Positions 6,142-13,654 of a stretch of DNA of 18,794 bases are shown here, one piece after another. The notes beneath the pieces were generated by a model. The model made no database searches. It worked only from the letters and a program-made list of their open reading frames with translations, and was not told where the DNA came from. The stretch covers positions 1 to 18,794 of the forward strand of contig JAITMZ010000026.1 of NCBI GenBank assembly GCA_031290725.1, in the 5' to 3' direction. Every line of letters starts with the position of its first letter. Within the stretch, counting starts at the first letter, position 1. The translations under genes were made by a program, and so were the position numbers. This stretch comes from Spirochaetaceae bacterium (GTDB lineage: Bacteria; Spirochaetota; Spirochaetia; Treponematales; Treponemataceae).

Positions 6142-6220
6142 GTTTGGGGGGAGTGGGCTTGATGTTTTATAAAATTTGTAAAAAATAATATTTTTGCAAA
6201 AAATTTCCCGGTACCTACGC

Positions 6221-6249
6221 TTGACATGCGGGGAATTTTGTGGTACACT
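6221..6249 (+). promoter_or_regulatory. Promoter of yhhQ
   Basis: TTGACA at 6221-6226 and TACACT at 6244-6249 have a 17 bp spacer. An A/T-rich stretch at about 6165-6205 just upstream could act as an UP element. The transcript would start near 6256 and include the whole riboswitch. Confidence 0.8.
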
Positions 6250-6283
6250 TATCCCTAAGAGTTTGTCGGGCTTTAGCCCATTC

Positions 6284-6320
6284 AGCGGTCGCGGTTTTCC
6301 CGCTTTGTTAAAACAAGGAG
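6284..6320 (+). promoter_or_regulatory. preQ1-I riboswitch (Tte-like), translational control
   Basis: P1 is AGCGG (6284-6288) with CCGCT (6300-6304). Loop 1 begins TCGCGG, matching TCGCAG in the Thermoanaerobacter tengcongensis (Tte) riboswitch. The base before the P1 3' strand is C6299, the position that pairs with preQ1. Nine A/T-rich loop bases (6305-6313) follow, then CAAGG (6314-6318), exactly as in the Tte RNA. The pseudoknot pairs C90-G18, C92-G17 and G94-C14 (6290/6318, 6292/6317, 6294/6314) can all form. The ribosome binding site AAGGAG (6315-6320) is therefore sequestered when ligand is bound. The gene it controls is a queuosine-precursor transporter, which fits. Confidence 0.88.
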
Positions 6321-6327
6321 TATCCTC

Positions 6328-6984
6328 ATGCAATTTCTTCCCGTGTTGTCCGGTGTTTTCACCGGTGTTTTAGTGCTTTCCAACGTCCTGGCATCTAAAA
6401 TGGTACAGATTGGCCCCTTCGTGTTCGACGGAGGCACCCTGCTTTTCCCCCTGTCATACATCTTTGGGGACGTACTTACCGAAGTGTACGGCTACCGGCA
6501 ATCCCGAAAGGTGATATGGACGGGATTCTTCATGCTGCTCATCATGACGGTGAATATCTGGATCGTGGGGGCCCTCCCTGCGGAGGCGAGTTGGACGGCA
6601 CAGGAGGCGTACGATGCAATTTTGATGCTCATGCCCCGGATCGCCCTGGCCAGCGCGGTGGGCTACTTTGTGGGGGAATACAGCAATTCGGTGGTACTTT
6701 CGGCGCTGAAGGTGCGGATGGGGGGGAAGAGTCTATGGGTCAGGACCATCGGTTCCACCTTGGTGGGGGAAGCCCTGGACAGCTTTTTGTTCGTGGCTAT
6801 CGCCTTTGGCGGGGTCTACGAGACCGGTGTTTTGGTGATCATGGGCATGTCCAATTACCTGTTCAAAACCGCCATTGAAGTGTGTTTTACCCCGCTCACC
6901 TATCTGGCCATTAATTTCATCAAAAAAACTGAAAAAATTGACGTGTACGACCGGGGAGAACGATATAATCCGTTGCCTATTTAA
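6328..6984 (+). CDS. yhhQ: Queuosine precursor transporter, YhhQ/Vut_1 family
   Basis: Encodes 218 aa with about six hydrophobic segments, as usual for this inner-membrane family (COG1738, Vut_1). Typical motifs are 'LVLSNVLASKMVQIGPFVFDGGTLLFPLSYIFGDVLTEVYGY' in the first third (split here as 'LSNVLASKMVQIG' and 'FPLSYIFGDVLTEVYGY'), plus 'VGYFVGEYSNSVVL' and 'STLVGEALDSFLFVAIAF'. In E. coli the family imports preQ0/preQ1 for tRNA queuosine synthesis. AAGGAG at 6315-6320 supports ATG 6328 and lies inside the preQ1 riboswitch, so translation should fall when preQ1 is plentiful. No other queuosine genes lie in the window. The gene is a single transcription unit between a terminator and the promoter of the next gene. 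Confidence 0.93.
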   Translation: MQFLPVLSGVFTGVLVLSNVLASKMVQIGPFVFDGGTLLFPLSYIFGDVLTEVYGYRQSRKVIWTGFFMLLIMTVNIWIVGALPAEASWTAQEAYDAILMLMPRIALASAVGYFVGEYSNSVVLSALKVRMGGKSLWVRTIGSTLVGEALDSFLFVAIAFGGVYETGVLVIMGMSNYLFKTAIEVCFTPLTYLAINFIKKTEKIDVYDRGERYNPLPI

Positions 6985-7022
6985 AAAACCCCGCAAAAAA
7001 ACTGTTTTCTCGGATAAACCAC

Positions 7023-7051
7023 TTGTTTTTCTTTGTGTTTACTGGTACAAT
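7023..7051 (+). promoter_or_regulatory. Promoter of the TPR protein gene; predicted leaderless mRNA
   Basis: TTGTTT (7023-7028) and TACAAT (7046-7051) are 17 bp apart. Only 8 nt separate the -10 box from ATG 7060, and there is no ribosome binding site, so transcription should begin within about two bases of the start codon. Confidence 0.65.
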
Positions 7052-7059
7052 AGAATACT

Positions 7060-9795
7060 ATGCCCGGTTTGTTGCAGCTGACCAAGTTCAGCGAAGACAT
7101 GAAAAACATAGGAAGAGAAATCGAGGTACTGCAAAAACGCGGGAGCCTGTCGGATTTTGTTCCACTGCCTCGAAACATATCCAGCAGCGATGATTCCGCT
7201 GACTTTATTAACGGATTGCCCATCGAAGGGACTGCGGGGATTGCACCGGGCGGCGATTCCGCCGATTTTATCAATGGGCTGGAAACCCGGCTGTCCGCCG
7301 AGGGTACGCCGGATGTGCCGCCGCTGGATATTCTCTCCGCCGGACCCGCCGATGTCGACACCGGCGGCGTTGATTTGGGCAATCTGGCTGACGGTGACGA
7401 TGTGGGCGACCTGTTCAAATTTGCCTCACAGGATGCCGGGGATATTCCCCCACCGGGAACAGCGGATCCCGTGATATTCCCTGAAGACTTGGGCGACGAC
7501 CTGGCCCTTGAGCCCCAGGTGCCTCTCCCCGCCCCGCAGTCCATGCTGCCCGATCCGGCGCTGCCCGGCGATGCGTCCGGCGCGCTGCCCGATCCGGCGC
7601 TGCCCGGCGATATGCCCGACGCGCTGCCCGACCCGGCGCTGCCCGGCGATATGCCCGACCCGGCGCTGCCCGACCCGGCGCTGCTCGGCGATATGCCCGA
7701 CGCGCTGCCCGGCCAAATCGAGGAAGATAAATTCGTAACCGCCTTCACCGTCCCGATGGATGACCAACCCCTGGACGAAGCGATGAATATGTCGATCCAG
7801 GGCACAAACAAAATTCCGAGCCTGACCGAAAAAGAGTACGCGGCATTCACCAAAAACTTGAACCTGTATCCCCTGAACCTGATGCTGTTCATCGAAGATA
7901 TCATCGCGACCAACGAATACGGCGACGGGATATCCATGGCCATGATCCAGGCGGTTATATCCCACTATACCGCCCGCAAACTGGCCGCTTATCTGGAACG
8001 GCTCACAGGGGTTTCTATCAAGGTGCCTGCGGATTTTGAGGCCCGGTCATACTCGGTGGTTCAGGCATACCGCCATTCATTTGCCTACCGTCTGCGAAAC
8101 GTGATCATCCCCCTGACGCTTTTCGGTTTGCTCGCGGCGCTGGTGGGTTTTTTGCTTTTTATCAGCCTGCGAATCTATGTGTACGTACCCTGGACTGCCG
8201 AGAAACTCTACAAAGAAGGATATGTGCTGCTCCAGGACGATAAATACCCCGAGGCGGAACAAAAATTCGATGCGGGGTTGCGCCGTCACGCAAAGAAAAA
8301 CTGGTTTTATACCTATGCCAAGGCATTCCAGGAAAAACACCAGTACGAGCGGGCGGCCCTGTTATACCGGAACATCCTGGCACGGTATAACCACGAAAAG
8401 GCGGCAGGCCTGGAGTATGCGGAGATGGAGCTTTATGACCGGAACAACTACGCACAGGCGGAGGAGATCGTCCGGCGGGAAGTGTTGGACTGGCACATCA
8501 ACGACAGCGACGGGATGCTGCTCCTGGGGGACATCACCCTGGAGGAAGGCACCGCAAACCCCGAAAGCGGCAAGCTGGAAAGCGCCCGGGAACAGTATGC
8601 TTCCCTGATCCATCTGTACGGTGCCAATGATGTGTATCTGGCCCGGATGATGCGTTATTTTATTCGCGCGGATAATTTGCGGGAAGTGCTGCCCATGAAA
8701 AACCACTTTATGAGCCAAAAGAAAATGTCCCTGGGGAGCCGCGATTTGACCGAATTGAGCGGCTATCTCATGGAAAAACAATTCGGTCCCCTGCCGTCCC
8801 AGGACGAACCTCTCCGGGTGGTCATCGAGGATGTACGGGGACTGCTGGAGCTGGCCATCAAAGCGGCGCCACGAAATCCTGAGACGAACTATAATTTCGG
8901 TAAATATTTTATATACAGTAACCAGCCCACGCCGGCGGCGAAAACCCTGGAAGAAGCTATCCGGCTGTACAACGGGACGTTCAATCCGAACCGTACCCAA
9001 AGACTGCACCACATCAATGCCCACCGTCTGCTGGGCGAGATCTACCTGGAGGAACGGCAGGACCTGCTGGCGGAACAGTGGTTGACCAAGGGTATCGCCC
9101 TGTTTGAACACGAGTCGGCGATGAACGGACTGCCGAGCACCGAAGATGTTGGCCGAATGTATGCCGATCTGGCGGACATCTACTATTTCATGAGCTATAG
9201 TCCTGGCGAAGCCCTGTACAATTACCAGGCTGCGGTGGTGAATCATCACGATACCCCGTCCATCCATTACCGTATCGGCTGTCTGAACTACGGCGATGAG
9301 GATTACCAGGCCGCCATCAGGTCGTTCATCAAGGCGGTGAACGGCAAACCCGGCGACCTGCACGCCCTATTTGCCCTGGCCACTTCCCTGGCCCTCCGGC
9401 AGGATAATTTCGCCGCCCAAGGCTACTATGCGGAGCTGCTGGACCGGCTCAATCTGCTTCGGAACCAATTCGGCATCCAATTTCCCCTGTTCAATGCGGA
9501 ACACAGCAATATCGTGGATTTCTACATGAAAGGGGCGAACAACCTGGGGGTGATCCTGTGGCGCCAGGCCGCGCAGTACGGCGGGAGCGCAAAAAACGCC
9601 GACGCCATATTCTGGCTCTCCGAATCCCTGCGGGCATGGGACGCCCTGAATCGCAACCCGGACACACTGGTTCGTCCTGCTGCCAGCAATCTGGCACAGG
9701 AGAACATCCGCTACATCACCGCGCCTAACGCCCCCTTTAACCCCGAACTCTACACCCAGCTCTCTCGGATCCTACAGGGCGAGGCGTTTCGCTAA
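7060..9795 (+). CDS. Single-TM TPR protein, candidate periplasmic flagellar collar protein (FlcA-like)
   Basis: Encodes 911 aa. Residues 1-220 are acidic and Pro/Gly-rich, with a doubled 'DSADFING' motif near 47-70 and an Ala-Leu-Pro-Asp repeat near 164-218. A single TM segment lies at about 349-371 ('VIIPLTLFGLLAALVGFLLFIS'). The rest (about 385-905) is a helical TPR array ('AEKLYKEGYVLLQDDKYPEAEQKF', split as 'LYKEGYVLLQDDKYPEAEQ'; 'NYNFGKYFIYSNQPTPAAKT'; 'HYRIGCLNYGDEDYQAAIRS'). Length, the mid-protein TM and periplasmic TPRs resemble Borrelia BB0326/FlcA, which as I recall is about 930 aa and builds the flagellar collar and recruits the stator. The TPR and TM assignment is firm; the FlcA identity is an inference. 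The downstream kinase-like gene begins 9 nt later, so they probably form an operon. Confidence 0.8.
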   Translation: MPGLLQLTKFSEDMKNIGREIEVLQKRGSLSDFVPLPRNISSSDDSADFINGLPIEGTAGIAPGGDSADFINGLETRLSAEGTPDVPPLDILSAGPADVDTGGVDLGNLADGDDVGDLFKFASQDAGDIPPPGTADPVIFPEDLGDDLALEPQVPLPAPQSMLPDPALPGDASGALPDPALPGDMPDALPDPALPGDMPDPALPDPALLGDMPDALPGQIEEDKFVTAFTVPMDDQPLDEAMNMSIQGTNKIPSLTEKEYAAFTKNLNLYPLNLMLFIEDIIATNEYGDGISMAMIQAVISHYTARKLAAYLERLTGVSIKVPADFEARSYSVVQAYRHSFAYRLRNVIIPLTLFGLLAALVGFLLFISLRIYVYVPWTAEKLYKEGYVLLQDDKYPEAEQKFDAGLRRHAKKNWFYTYAKAFQEKHQYERAALLYRNILARYNHEKAAGLEYAEMELYDRNNYAQAEEIVRREVLDWHINDSDGMLLLGDITLEEGTANPESGKLESAREQYASLIHLYGANDVYLARMMRYFIRADNLREVLPMKNHFMSQKKMSLGSRDLTELSGYLMEKQFGPLPSQDEPLRVVIEDVRGLLELAIKAAPRNPETNYNFGKYFIYSNQPTPAAKTLEEAIRLYNGTFNPNRTQRLHHINAHRLLGEIYLEERQDLLAEQWLTKGIALFEHESAMNGLPSTEDVGRMYADLADIYYFMSYSPGEALYNYQAAVVNHHDTPSIHYRIGCLNYGDEDYQAAIRSFIKAVNGKPGDLHALFALATSLALRQDNFAAQGYYAELLDRLNLLRNQFGIQFPLFNAEHSNIVDFYMKGANNLGVILWRQAAQYGGSAKNADAIFWLSESLRAWDALNRNPDTLVRPAASNLAQENIRYITAPNAPFNPELYTQLSRILQGEAFR
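7545..7714 (+). repeat. Intragenic imperfect tandem repeat encoding Leu-Pro-Asp-Pro-Ala units
   Basis: Units of 24 to 39 bp built from CTGCCCGAYCCGGCG and CTGCCCGGCGATATG repeat about five times. They encode blocks such as LPDPALPGDMPDA. All differences are in multiples of three. The tract lies in the N-terminal domain before the TM segment. Confidence 0.85.
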
Positions 9796-9804
9796 TCAGA
9801 GGGG

Positions 9805-10440
9805 ATGATGGAAAACCCGATATGCGGCACCTTTACGCAAGTGACCCAGGCCCGCCGCATCACCTTGAAAAAAGAGTTTGTGCGGAAAGGTATCCACCTC
9901 TGCACCGCACTGGTGCCCGTATCCCTGCGCCTGCACTACCGGTTCACCATTGCCTCCCTGGCGCTGCTGCTGGCCGTTTATTGTACAGCCGAGGCCCTCC
10001 GCCGGCACGGGCACACCATCCCCCTGGTTTCCGCCCTTACGATGGTCGCCGCCCGCGCCCGTGACGCCGCCCGCTTCGTGCTGGGCCCGGTGACTCTGGT
10101 CGTGGGGGTACTCATCACCGCGCTGGCTTTCCCGCCCATCCCCGCTGCCGTGGGTATCTACGCACTGGCCTTTGGGGACGGCTTTGCCAGCTTGGCGGGC
10201 AAGCTCTGGGGGCGCACACCCAACCCCTTTGCCCCGGGGAAGACCGTGGTGGGCACCCTGGCCTGCTTCATCGCGGTATTTCTGTCCGCCTTCGCGGTCA
10301 CCGGATCTCCGGGGCAGGCCTTTGCTATTGCCCTGGCGGGGATGTTCCTGGAAAGCCTGCCTCTGAAAGATTTTGACAACCTGGTGATCCCCATCGCCCT
10401 GGCCGCCCTGAACCAGGCGCTTCCCCTAGGAAACCGCTGA
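9805..10440 (+). CDS. Polyprenol/diacylglycerol kinase-like membrane protein (COG0170, SEC59/DGK1/VTE5 type)
   Basis: Encodes 211 aa with about six hydrophobic segments. Family landmarks appear in order: 'RKGIHL' near residue 28, 'YALAFGDGFASLAGKLWGR' near 117-135, 'KTVVGTLACF' near 145-154 and 'ESLPLKDFDNLVIP' near 183-197. Members phosphorylate lipid alcohols such as dolichol, phytol or diacylglycerol, generally using CTP. The substrate here cannot be told from sequence; undecaprenol or prenol salvage is one option. ATG 9805 and 9808 lie directly after AGAGGGG (9798-9804). The spacing is tight, so 9808 may be the true start. The stop of the TPR gene is only 9 nt upstream, indicating co-transcription. 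Confidence 0.8.
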   Translation: MMENPICGTFTQVTQARRITLKKEFVRKGIHLCTALVPVSLRLHYRFTIASLALLLAVYCTAEALRRHGHTIPLVSALTMVAARARDAARFVLGPVTLVVGVLITALAFPPIPAAVGIYALAFGDGFASLAGKLWGRTPNPFAPGKTVVGTLACFIAVFLSAFAVTGSPGQAFAIALAGMFLESLPLKDFDNLVIPIALAALNQALPLGNR

Positions 10441-10459
10441 TTCGCGGCGAGGGTTTTTC

Positions 10460-10488
10460 TTGACATTTTTTCGTGGTGGTGGTATACT
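10460..10488 (+). promoter_or_regulatory. Consensus promoter of the ABC ATPase gene; predicted leaderless mRNA
   Basis: TTGACA (10460-10465) and TATACT (10483-10488) have a 17 bp spacer. Six nt separate the -10 box from ATG 10495, with no ribosome binding site at normal spacing, so the mRNA is predicted to begin at or next to the start codon. Confidence 0.75.
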
Positions 10489-10494
10489 TTTGCC

Positions 10495-12033
10495 ATGGGA
10501 CAGCCTTTTATCGAATTGAGGAACATTTCCAAGCGCTTCGGCTCAGTGCGGGCCAATGACAATATCAACCTGTCGGTGTATCGCGGCGAAATCCTGGCGC
10601 TCTTGGGCGAAAATGGATCGGGGAAAAGCACGCTGATGAATATGCTGTCAGGAATCTACACCCCAGATTCCGGAGAAATCCATGTGGACGGCACACAGCG
10701 CTTTTTCGCATCCCCCCGGGATTCCATCGACTCGGGTGTCGGTATGGTACACCAGCACTTCAAGCTGATTTCAGTGATGAACGCCCGGGAGAATATCATC
10801 CTGGGGGCCGGTCGGGCCGGCGATGGGCACCCCCTGCCTGCACTATTCAAAGGGTTGGACAAACGCACCGACGACCAGAAAATCGCCGCCGTGGAAGACC
10901 GGTTCAACATCCACACTGAGCATGACCGGAAGATCTACGCCATGTCCGTGGGGGAAAAACAGACCGTGGAAATTCTGAAGATGCTTTATCGGGGCGCCCA
11001 GGCACTGATACTGGACGAAGCCACCGCAGTGCTCACACCCCAGGAGACCGCCGCCCTATTCGACATGATGCGCCGCATGAAGGCCGCCGGCTGTGCCATC
11101 ATCTTCATCAGCCACAAACTGCACGAGGTGATGGACATCTCCGACCGGGTGGCGGTGCTCCGAAAGGGAAAAACCGTGGGAACCGCGGAGACCGCCCGCA
11201 CCACTCCCCGGGAATTAACGGAGCTGATGGTGGGGGCCAGCGTATCCCTGGAAATCCGCAGGGAACGGATACCGCGGTCAGACAAGCCCGTCCTTGAAGC
11301 CCGAAATTTGACGGTAAAAAGTGCCGTCGGCATCCCTGTGCTGAACGACCTATCCTTCGACCTGTGGGGGAGCGAAATTCTGGGGGTGGCGGGGATCGCC
11401 GGAAGCGGCCAGAAGGAGTTGTGCGAAGCCATCGCGGGGCTGCAGGGCCTCAATGGGGGCACCCTGGAGTTTCTGGGGGAAAACATCGCGGGACTTTCCC
11501 CCCGGCGGATCATCAAAAAGGGCATCCGCATGAGTTTTGTTCCCGAGGATCGGCTGGGCATGGGGCTGGCCGCAGGGATGAGCATCACCGACAACATACT
11601 CCTAAAAAGCTACGACCGCACACCGGGATTCACTGTTGACCGCAGTGCCGGACGCACCAAAGCCCAGAACATCGTAAATAGATACAACGTATCCACCCCG
11701 TCGATACACCATGTGGTGAAGAAGCTTTCCGGCGGCAACATCCAGAAGGTGCTCCTGGGCCGTGAAATCGAGATGGAACCCAGGCTCTTCATCACCGCCT
11801 ACCCCGTGCGGGGCCTGGATATAAACGCCTCTTTCAGCATTTACGACATGCTGAACCAGCAGAAGCAGCGGGGTGCGGCGATCCTATACGTGGGGGAAGA
11901 CCTGGATGTGCTCAGAGAACTGTGTGACCGGATTATGGTGATCCACAACGGTACGGTGATGGGCACCGTGGACCCGGAAACCACCACAAAGGAAGACATC
12001 GGTCTGCTCATGATGGGCCACCACCCGGCATGA
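10495..12033 (+). CDS. ABC transporter ATPase, BmpA/NupO (simple sugar/nucleoside) type, two ABC domains
   Basis: Encodes 512 aa, normal for this COG3845 class. NBD1 has Walker A GENGSGKST (38-46), Q87, signature SVGEKQ (151-156), Walker B LILDEA (171-176) and H-switch His207. NBD2 has a degenerate Walker A, GIAGSGQKE (300-308), signature LSGGNIQ (411-417) and Walker B-like FITAYPVRGLD (432-442) without the catalytic Glu. That asymmetry is typical of the family. Such proteins drive uptake of nucleosides or ribose-like sugars together with a BmpA-type lipoprotein and two permeases. None of these partners is adjacent; the next gene is convergent. The ATPase may therefore serve a permease encoded elsewhere, or the operon has been broken. 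Its 3' end overlaps the opposite-strand gene by 26 bp. Confidence 0.9.
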   Translation: MGQPFIELRNISKRFGSVRANDNINLSVYRGEILALLGENGSGKSTLMNMLSGIYTPDSGEIHVDGTQRFFASPRDSIDSGVGMVHQHFKLISVMNARENIILGAGRAGDGHPLPALFKGLDKRTDDQKIAAVEDRFNIHTEHDRKIYAMSVGEKQTVEILKMLYRGAQALILDEATAVLTPQETAALFDMMRRMKAAGCAIIFISHKLHEVMDISDRVAVLRKGKTVGTAETARTTPRELTELMVGASVSLEIRRERIPRSDKPVLEARNLTVKSAVGIPVLNDLSFDLWGSEILGVAGIAGSGQKELCEAIAGLQGLNGGTLEFLGENIAGLSPRRIIKKGIRMSFVPEDRLGMGLAAGMSITDNILLKSYDRTPGFTVDRSAGRTKAQNIVNRYNVSTPSIHHVVKKLSGGNIQKVLLGREIEMEPRLFITAYPVRGLDINASFSIYDMLNQQKQRGAAILYVGEDLDVLRELCDRIMVIHNGTVMGTVDPETTTKEDIGLLMMGHHPA

Positions 12034-13654
12034 TCTTCAAAAAGCCCTGAACCTCCGCCCGCACCCGTTTTAAGAATGACTGGTCCAGCGCTTTCTCCGG
12101 GGTCAATTCCCACCCGTCGGGGAAGTGTAGATATAAATACTCGTGATCAGCCAGAATCTCGTATATCCGCTCTTCTCGCCCCCCGCCGGCCAACAACCCC
12201 CGCAGTTCCGCCAGCGCCTCCCGTTCCGCCCGCAGGAACGCCGTCACCCGTTCCGAAAGCCCCTCGTCAGCCATTCCCCGGATTTCCGGCGGCGGATAGT
12301 GCCTGGTCGGCGGTGGATAGTGACGGGCCTGCGGTATGCCCAACGGGAGACCGCACCGCCCGGCATCGTACAGGTTGGGCGTGCCGGCAAAAAAAGCCTG
12401 AAACGAATCCCGATAGCCTGACAGCGCAGGGTCGGTATGTACCGTCCGTCCGTCCTTTCCCCGCGCCCGGGAGACGCCCCCACGGAAAGCGCTGTCCACG
12501 GCACCTGGGGGGTGCAGACGGTTGGTTTGCAGGAGCATCCGGCGATGCTGCATTGACCCGGCACAGTGGGTTTTGCCGGGGACAAACGAGAAATCCAGGC
12601 CGATAACGCTGACCGGCACCTGGTCGTTTGCCCGGAGCATCAGGGCGAGCTGCACGGCGCTCAGTCCCACAGACCCCAGGGGCGGCAAAATCAACGGAAG
12701 AATGTGGGCATCCCGCATCCGGCGGATAAATCGCGCATCGGTGTATTCGGTGAAGAACCAGCCTATCCGCCCGGCGCGCTGCCTGGCCCCGGCAGACCGC
12801 GCCGTCATGTCTAACACCGCATGCGCGCTCCCCGTGCCAAACCAAGCGTCGTCGATGGCTGCCTGGGATTCCATCTGTACCGCCACGTTCGGGAGTGCCC
12901 CCGCCAGCGCCGGCAGCGCCGCGTCACAGGCGATCACAAAACAGCCCCCCAGCCGCGATGAATGCCCCCCCCGAAGCAGATCGTCAGCGGAAGGACCGGC
13001 GCCCAGCACCACCACCGGCGCGGTGATTTTTCCCACAGGAAGAGGGGGTGAATGTCCCAGGGCGGGTAGATTTTTGAAGAGATTCCGGGAAAAAAGTCGG
13101 CCCAGCCGGATCAGGGTCAGACGATTCCGCCAGAACCGGGAGATTTCCTTATCCACCGCCCGGTGAATGTGGTGATACAGTTCCCCGTGAAATTGGGTAC
13201 CCGCGGACATGTCCAACCGCACACAGCGCCGGAAGGTACCCATATCCCCAAGCCGCGCCGGAATCCAGGCGGCAATGTCGCCGGGCCCCAGGTATACCGC
13301 ACCGGACAGAAGATCACCCGCAGCGGACAGGGAAAAACCGTGGAGCGCGGGGTCGGCTTCCACCACCAGCAGCGCAGAGGGCGGCACCAGTTTTGCTCGC
13401 AATTCCGCCAGCCCATAGCCCAAAACCGGGGAAAAGCACAGAAAAAGCGTGTGGGGACCCATCTCCAAGGCTTCCACACGGCGCAAAACCGCCTGGGCGG
13501 GGTTATGTGGTGAGTAAAGCCAACGATTTTGATACACCACCGTCCGGGAAGCCCCATCGACCGAGGGCACACAGTGGGGACTATCGGGTGGAAACCACGA
13601 TTGGGCCACTAAAAGCTCAGGATTCGGAGAATAGCCGGTCGAATTCGCGGTCAA
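12008..13654 (-). CDS. DUF115 / Maf-like protein (motility accessory factor, MptE-like fold)
   Basis: Encodes 548 aa. The central domain carries the DUF115 (MptE-like) pattern: 'PVVVLGAGPSADDLL' near residues 211-225, 'FVIACDAALPAL' just after, and 'GLDFSFVPGKTHCAGS' near 350-366. Maf proteins with this domain add nonulosonic-acid-type sugars to flagellin Ser/Thr in other bacteria. Spirochaete members are usually labelled motility-associated glycosyltransferase-like; actual activity here is inferred. The start is TTG 13654, with AAGGA 5 nt upstream. It overlaps the 3' end of the isomerase gene by 38 bp; GTG 13609 is an alternative. It is the second gene of an operon. Its 3' end overlaps the opposite-strand ABC ATPase gene by 26 bp. 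Confidence 0.8.
   Translation of the reverse strand: MTANSTGYSPNPELLVAQSWFPPDSPHCVPSVDGASRTVVYQNRWLYSPHNPAQAVLRRVEALEMGPHTLFLCFSPVLGYGLAELRAKLVPPSALLVVEADPALHGFSLSAAGDLLSGAVYLGPGDIAAWIPARLGDMGTFRRCVRLDMSAGTQFHGELYHHIHRAVDKEISRFWRNRLTLIRLGRLFSRNLFKNLPALGHSPPLPVGKITAPVVVLGAGPSADDLLRGGHSSRLGGCFVIACDAALPALAGALPNVAVQMESQAAIDDAWFGTGSAHAVLDMTARSAGARQRAGRIGWFFTEYTDARFIRRMRDAHILPLILPPLGSVGLSAVQLALMLRANDQVPVSVIGLDFSFVPGKTHCAGSMQHRRMLLQTNRLHPPGAVDSAFRGGVSRARGKDGRTVHTDPALSGYRDSFQAFFAGTPNLYDAGRCGLPLGIPQARHYPPPTRHYPPPEIRGMADEGLSERVTAFLRAEREALAELRGLLAGGGREERIYEILADHEYLYLHFPDGWELTPEKALDQSFLKRVRAEVQGFLKIMPGGGPS

Noticed and set aside
8362..9363. 333-codon - strand reading frame inside the TPR gene
   Set aside because: It is a shadow of the + strand gene; TPR motifs and codon use support the + strand, and there is no ribosome binding site.
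10433..10458. Terminator after the lipid-kinase-like gene
   Set aside because: The CCGC/GCGG stem is only 4 bp, and the following T run overlaps the next promoter; support is too weak.
12522..13166. + strand reading frame opposite the DUF115 gene
   Set aside because: The - strand product has recognisable DUF115 motifs; the + strand translation has no domain pattern or start signal.
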